Assembly: GCA_036365515.1 (NCBI GenBank)
Contig: CM070873.1
Coordinates: forward strand, 70,492,529-70,556,528
Direction of reading: 5' to 3'
Length of the DNA stretch: 64,000 nt
From: Torymus aiolomorphi
Taxonomy: Eukaryota; Arthropoda; Insecta; Hymenoptera; Torymidae
Positions 59,875-64,000 of the stretch are shown piece after piece (position 1 is the first letter of the stretch; every line of letters starts with the position of its first letter). Position numbers and translations under genes: made by a program. Below the pieces are notes generated by a model that had not been told where the DNA came from, made no database searches, and saw only the letters and a program-made list of their open reading frames with translations.

Positions 59875-61800
59875 ACTAATAAAGTTATTTTTTCATAATA
59901 CCAAAAATTAATTACCTACCTATCTTATTAAAAATATCTTTATCAAATATAACTTCTTAAAATATACTTGAAAATAAATTCTTCTAAGCACTCTTTAATA
60001 CCTCCGGTTATTGTTCACAACAGAAATTTCTTGCTTGTACACATCTGTTTTTTTTTTTTTTTTAAATATGCAAATGCATGTCTTTCTACCACCAACATAT
60101 GGTCAAACATTAGCTTTGTAATCACAATTAGTGTAATAAGAGAGTAACTACAAAAAATATTTCAGAAGATATATTTTAATATCCGTTCTAATGTGTGTTA
60201 ATTTTCTAAATAGAATAATCTCTTACCAGCAACTATTTTAAAAGATCTATTTTCTATTTTTTGTACAGCCTAAACAGTTTGCAATATGTTTTCCATATTA
60301 CAAAAACAAGTTATTTTACAAATGCCGGATGTTTATTTTTCTGTGCTAATTGTTTATTTCAAATAGTTTTTTTTACAAATTGTTCCAAGGTTCACTTGGA
60401 ACACAATGTTCGACGAACACTTAGATCACTTTTATTATAAGTATATTTTTTATTATAAGTGAGCTTCCTACAATCCCTCAAGAAATAGACAGGCTGAGCT
60501 TCTTCCACGAGTATTCAACAAACTTCACCAGCTCTAATATGATTTTTAACTAAATAGATAATCTTCTATTAAAATCGCAATTTTCTTATTTTATTTTAAG
60601 AACCAACTTTTCATATTTTAATCCAAGAAATTCTTCTATTTTCATAATAATAGTGTTTTCGCACTTTCTGTGAAAGCAATACTGCCTAAAACATCTTAGT
60701 TGTATAGCTTCCTACTGCTTTAGTCACATTTTGAGAAACTGTTGGAATCAGTTGGATCTATACACATTGGAGGATCAAATCAGGTATTTCTATATTAGTT
60801 TCTTGTAGATGATGCTTGAAGCTTTCCATTTTTTCAAGTAGTTGTTTATAATGTGCAAAAGCACGCCTTTCTACCACCAACATATGGTCTATTTTCTGTA
60901 CAGGCTAAACAGTTTGCAATATGTTTTCCATATTACAAAAACAAGTTATTTTACAAATATCGGATGTTTATTTTTCTGTACTAATTTCCATTGTTTATTT
61001 CAAATACCAGCAACTATTTTAAAAGTTCTATTTTCTATTTTTTCTGTACAGCTTAAACAGTTTGCAATATGTTTTTTATATTACAAAAACAAGTTATCTT
61101 ACAAATGCCGGATGTGTATTTTTCTGTGCTAATTTCCATTGTTTATTTCAAATAGTTATTTCAGAAATTAGTTCCAAGGTTCACTTGGAACACAACGTTA
61201 GACGAACACTTAGATTACTACGTTATTTGTTAAAGACAAACACATGCTGAGCTTCTTCCACGAATCTTCAACAAACTTCACCAGCTCTAATATGATTTCC
61301 AACTAGATGGATGATCTTCTATTTCTTCTATTAAAATAACAATTATTTTTTTTTATTTTAAAGAACTAACTTTTCAGAACTTGTATTCTAATTCAAATTA
61401 TACCATTTTCATACTCTTTTTTCGCACATTCTGTGCAATACTGCCTAAAACATCTTACTTGTAGCTTTGTAACAGATTTTGTCACAGTTTAAGAATCTAT
61501 TGGACCTTGTATACATTGGAGAATTAAATGAGGATATTTCTGTTATTTTCTTGTAGATGATGCTTTTCGATTTTTTTCATTCCTTCATGCAGTTGCTCAT
61601 AAATATACAAAAGTATATTTTTCTACTGCAAACATAAGGCTTGAATACAACATTAGCTTTGAAATCAAAAAATAGTGTAATAGAAGAAAAAGACCTAAAA
61701 CCGATGTTGAAAACTTGTGTTTACAAGGGCTTCGAAAAACTTTTCAGAAGACCACATTCATAACCTAAATATATATATATATTTATATATATATATATTC
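59875..61800. repeat. AT-rich tandem duplications, no gene seen
   Basis: A unit of about 750-800 bp is duplicated from about 60040 to 61600 ('ttctaccaccaacatatggtc' at both starts, 'aggttcacttggaacacaa' and 'tgagcttcttccacga' in each). A 100-bp part with 'gcaatatgttttccatatta' occurs three times (60280, 60916, 61062). A (TA)n tract lies at 61771-61797. Frames found here merely follow the repeats. Confidence 0.65.
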
Positions 61801-61906
61801 CTTCCTTCGCTCCCGCGCTCCTTGATATATAAATTCATATTATTTGAATGTCATAAAATATGAGAATTCCTATTAAGATTTTATTTTACCAAACATCGAA
61901 TTTTAG

Positions 61907-62390
61907 ATCTTAAGAAGTATGGATAAACCAATGGAGTTACTTTGATACAGCTTAATTTTTATTGGAGTGATGATGCATATGTTTTATGTAAGTTATCCCG
62001 GGCAAATGTTGATCGACAGCAGTGGCGGCATCTTTGACGATGCGTAAGTCTACTGAACTATACTATCCATCAATGTTTATTCGATAGTTTCAATGTTTCA
62101 TAGAATTTTCTTCTTTTTCATTTATAAGGTATAACAGTCACTGGTATGCTTGTTCAAATAAAACAAAAGTCTTATTGGTTTCTCATGTTACGCTCTAAAG
62201 AGCCATGCTAATTGACAGCTGGAGGGATATACGTCATGAACGTTGCAAATTGTGGCATGGTAACATACTTATCATTTATCTTTTCTATTTAGGAAAAAAA
62301 TATTTTTTTGATGACTTGTCAAATTATTTGTTTAAGCTTATGAAGACATCAATGTCGTATATAACGGCATTCACATCATTTAATAGCTGA
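61907..62390 (+). pseudogene. odorant receptor fragment (last three exons)
   Basis: It is a diverged copy of exons 7-9 of the receptor at 16029-19041: 61907-62043, 62129-62259 and 62337-62390, with the same splice positions. Exon 7 has an in-frame TGA (after PMELL). Exon 8 has lost two bases and has a TAA near the conserved CQLTAGG block. Exon 9 is open (LMKTSMSYITAF). Homology continues into the flanks from about 61825 to 62496, so a genomic segment, not an mRNA, was copied. The exons upstream are absent. Confidence 0.88.
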
Positions 62391-62499
62391 ATCTCTAAAT
62401 CTTTAAATAATTATTTATAATTGCAACTGCAATTATCAGATTTATATTTTAATTATTGCAGAACGAAATCAACTAAAAATAGGTTTTATTGCATAGTTT

Positions 62500-63570
62500 T
62501 TAATAAATTATGATTCAAAATGTTTGTCTGTTTTTCAAATTTATTCTGAATTTTATCAAATTTCTGTAATAACTTTAAACTTTCCTTTCATATGACTGAT
62601 TAAAAATAAAAAACAAAATCAAGTATTGGATTTTTTTGTACTAGCCATCTCTAAGCGCGCTTCGCTAGCCGTAATTTTAACAGGCCTTAGCGCCACTTTT
62701 GTTTTTGTAACCTAGCAACCCATTACTCCCACCAACCAAATCACGAATAAATTGATACCATAACAAATTCATCATTTTTTTAAGATAGGATAATTTTGTT
62801 TCCATTTTTTATTAATTTCAGCAAAAATACAAGAGTAGTTTAACATATTTTGTTTTGTTTAACAAATTTCTATCATAAAATTTAACTTATGTACGTTCTG
62901 TACATATTTACGTTCTGTACAGTGAAACAATTCAAGAAGAGAAGAAAAGTATTAAAATGGATTATTGACTAAATCATAATAGATTAAGAGTTGAAAATGT
63001 GAAGTTCCTTTATTGAAAATAATTTCTTTTATTTAATTTTTCTATTTTTCATATTAAAAACTTATTTTATATTTTTATACTTGCATAGACACGTTATTAT
63101 TGTAGATCATTGTACATACTTGTGATTTTTATGGTGGCCATCTCGCATTCGTGCATATTCACTGGAGGATATACCACATGCATTATATTACAATACTTTA
63201 TACTTAATGGTAGGCTGTAGAGAGGTAATAAATTATATACGCTATGACGTATTATAATGTAGTAAAATGTATCAAAGAATCCGTTATGAACATTGATTAT
63301 ATTGATTGTGTCATATCATGCCAAAAATGAATGTATTTTGGCTGAAGCAGATGTAAAACGCTATTCCATTCACAAAACTATTTAACATAAAAAAAATTGT
63401 TTATCATTTTCAAATACACTACTTTGAAACTTTTAAAGAAATGTTTTTAAAAATAGAAATAGAAATATTCTGTCTTTGGTGGTTTTGCATTTGATCTCTC
63501 TCTTCGGCGGTTATTTGCATCTCGCTACTCGGCAGTACAGTCGTTGTACAAAGTGGAAGTAATAATAGAT
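62500..63570. other. no gene seen; AT-rich intergenic or transporter 3' UTR
   Basis: No supported exon or repeat with clear ends. The part next to 63587 would hold the 3' UTR of the minus-strand transporter gene. Confidence 0.45.
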
Positions 63571-63587
63571 TTTTCGTTGAAAAATTT

Positions 63588-63927
63588 CTAGAGATTAAAC
63601 TCGGATTTGATCGCGACGGCCTTGATAGGATTGAGTTTCATCCTGAGAGTTGCCACGTCGTCGTCTATCCTGACCAGTTTCCGGAATTTCTGCAAATATG
63701 TCAAAAATAAATATTCATGTTTCCTGTTTAACGATGTAGCTGGTGCACAAAAAATTTACCTCTTTTACAGTTCCGGGTGTAGTGTACCAAAGGTAAATCG
63801 CGTAACCGGGTATGCATAGCATCGAGGATAGACCACTAAGCCAACCCAGCAAGTGGCTCCACCAGGGATACTCGTAGTAGAGGTATTTGGTAGGAACGAA
63901 TTTTACGACGTTGAATGTAAAAACGCC
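63588..63927 (-). CDS. SLC6 sodium/chloride-dependent neurotransmitter transporter, 3' end
   Basis: These are the last two coding exons of a plasma-membrane transporter that takes up a neurotransmitter with Na+ and Cl-. The penultimate exon 63927-63760 (56 codons) has [15 protein letters not shown] followed by SSMLCIPGY, the last-membrane-segment signature of SLC6 proteins, and TPGTVKE. The last exon 63689-63588 (34 codons) is a charged cytoplasmic tail ([11 protein letters not shown]) ending FNL and TAG. Both junctions are GT-AG and in phase 0. Resemblance of the last segment to GABA transporters suggests a GAT-like member, but glycine or amine transporters cannot be excluded. Upstream exons lie beyond the window. 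Confidence 0.85.
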
Positions 63928-64000
63928 CTACAAAAATGATGACATATTTTCTAAGTCATATTTTTTAGTATATGTTTTATTTTTTTAAATTGACTACGTT

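Overview
The window looks like AT-rich insect nuclear DNA, most likely from a hymenopteran such as a parasitoid wasp. The reasons are short phase-consistent GT-AG introns, a nine-exon insect odorant receptor of the 7tm_6 family, and a dense mix of DNA transposons, foldback elements, Ty3/gypsy elements and satellites. The species assignment is inference. Only two host genes look functional. One is the odorant receptor at 16029-19041 (+), whose nine exons I could join without a frame break to 391 codons. The other is the 3' end of an SLC6-type sodium/chloride-dependent neurotransmitter transporter at 63588-63927 (-), cut by the window edge. A broken copy of the odorant receptor 3' exons lies at 61907-62390.

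Layout: 0.7-1.2 kb is a TTAA-bounded inverted-repeat element. 1.5-6.7 kb is a nested set: a foldback element carries a PIF/Harbinger transposon (1546-6035, TAA duplication) whose transposase is split by a solo LTR (2343-2654, GGAAA duplication) and whose MADF/BESS partner gene runs on the other strand. 8.2-10.1 kb holds three more inverted-repeat elements. 11.87-15.24 kb is a TTAA-bounded element coding for a Mutator-like DDE transposase with one frameshift. 16-19 kb is the receptor. 19.9-20.5 kb holds a pogo-type transposase relic. 23-26.4 kb holds two inverted-repeat elements that each carry a tRNA-like core.

24.4-40.6 kb is bracketed by a matching pair of TTAA-flanked inverted ends. Between them lie about 22 copies of a 314-bp satellite unit (27.5-34.3 kb), segmental duplications, tandem exon-like units (37.2-38.6 kb) and two minisatellites. 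A 378-bp TTAA element and a 35-bp minisatellite rich in CACGTG follow. 42.7-51.5 kb is a multi-exon gene relic with an RGN/GN-rich tail, invaded by two LTR retrotransposons: A (43283-50696, ATTT duplication, in an intron) and B (51520-59870, ATGT duplication, in the 3' part). Element A is itself split by a second copy of the 378-bp TTAA element. 59.9-61.8 kb is AT-rich with degenerate tandem duplications.

The recurring theme is layered insertion. At least six elements, including an autonomous-looking one, are flanked by TTAA, and most start with GG or a G run. Target duplications and paralogous empty sites give a relative order of events. Nearly all transposon genes carry nonsense or frameshift changes.
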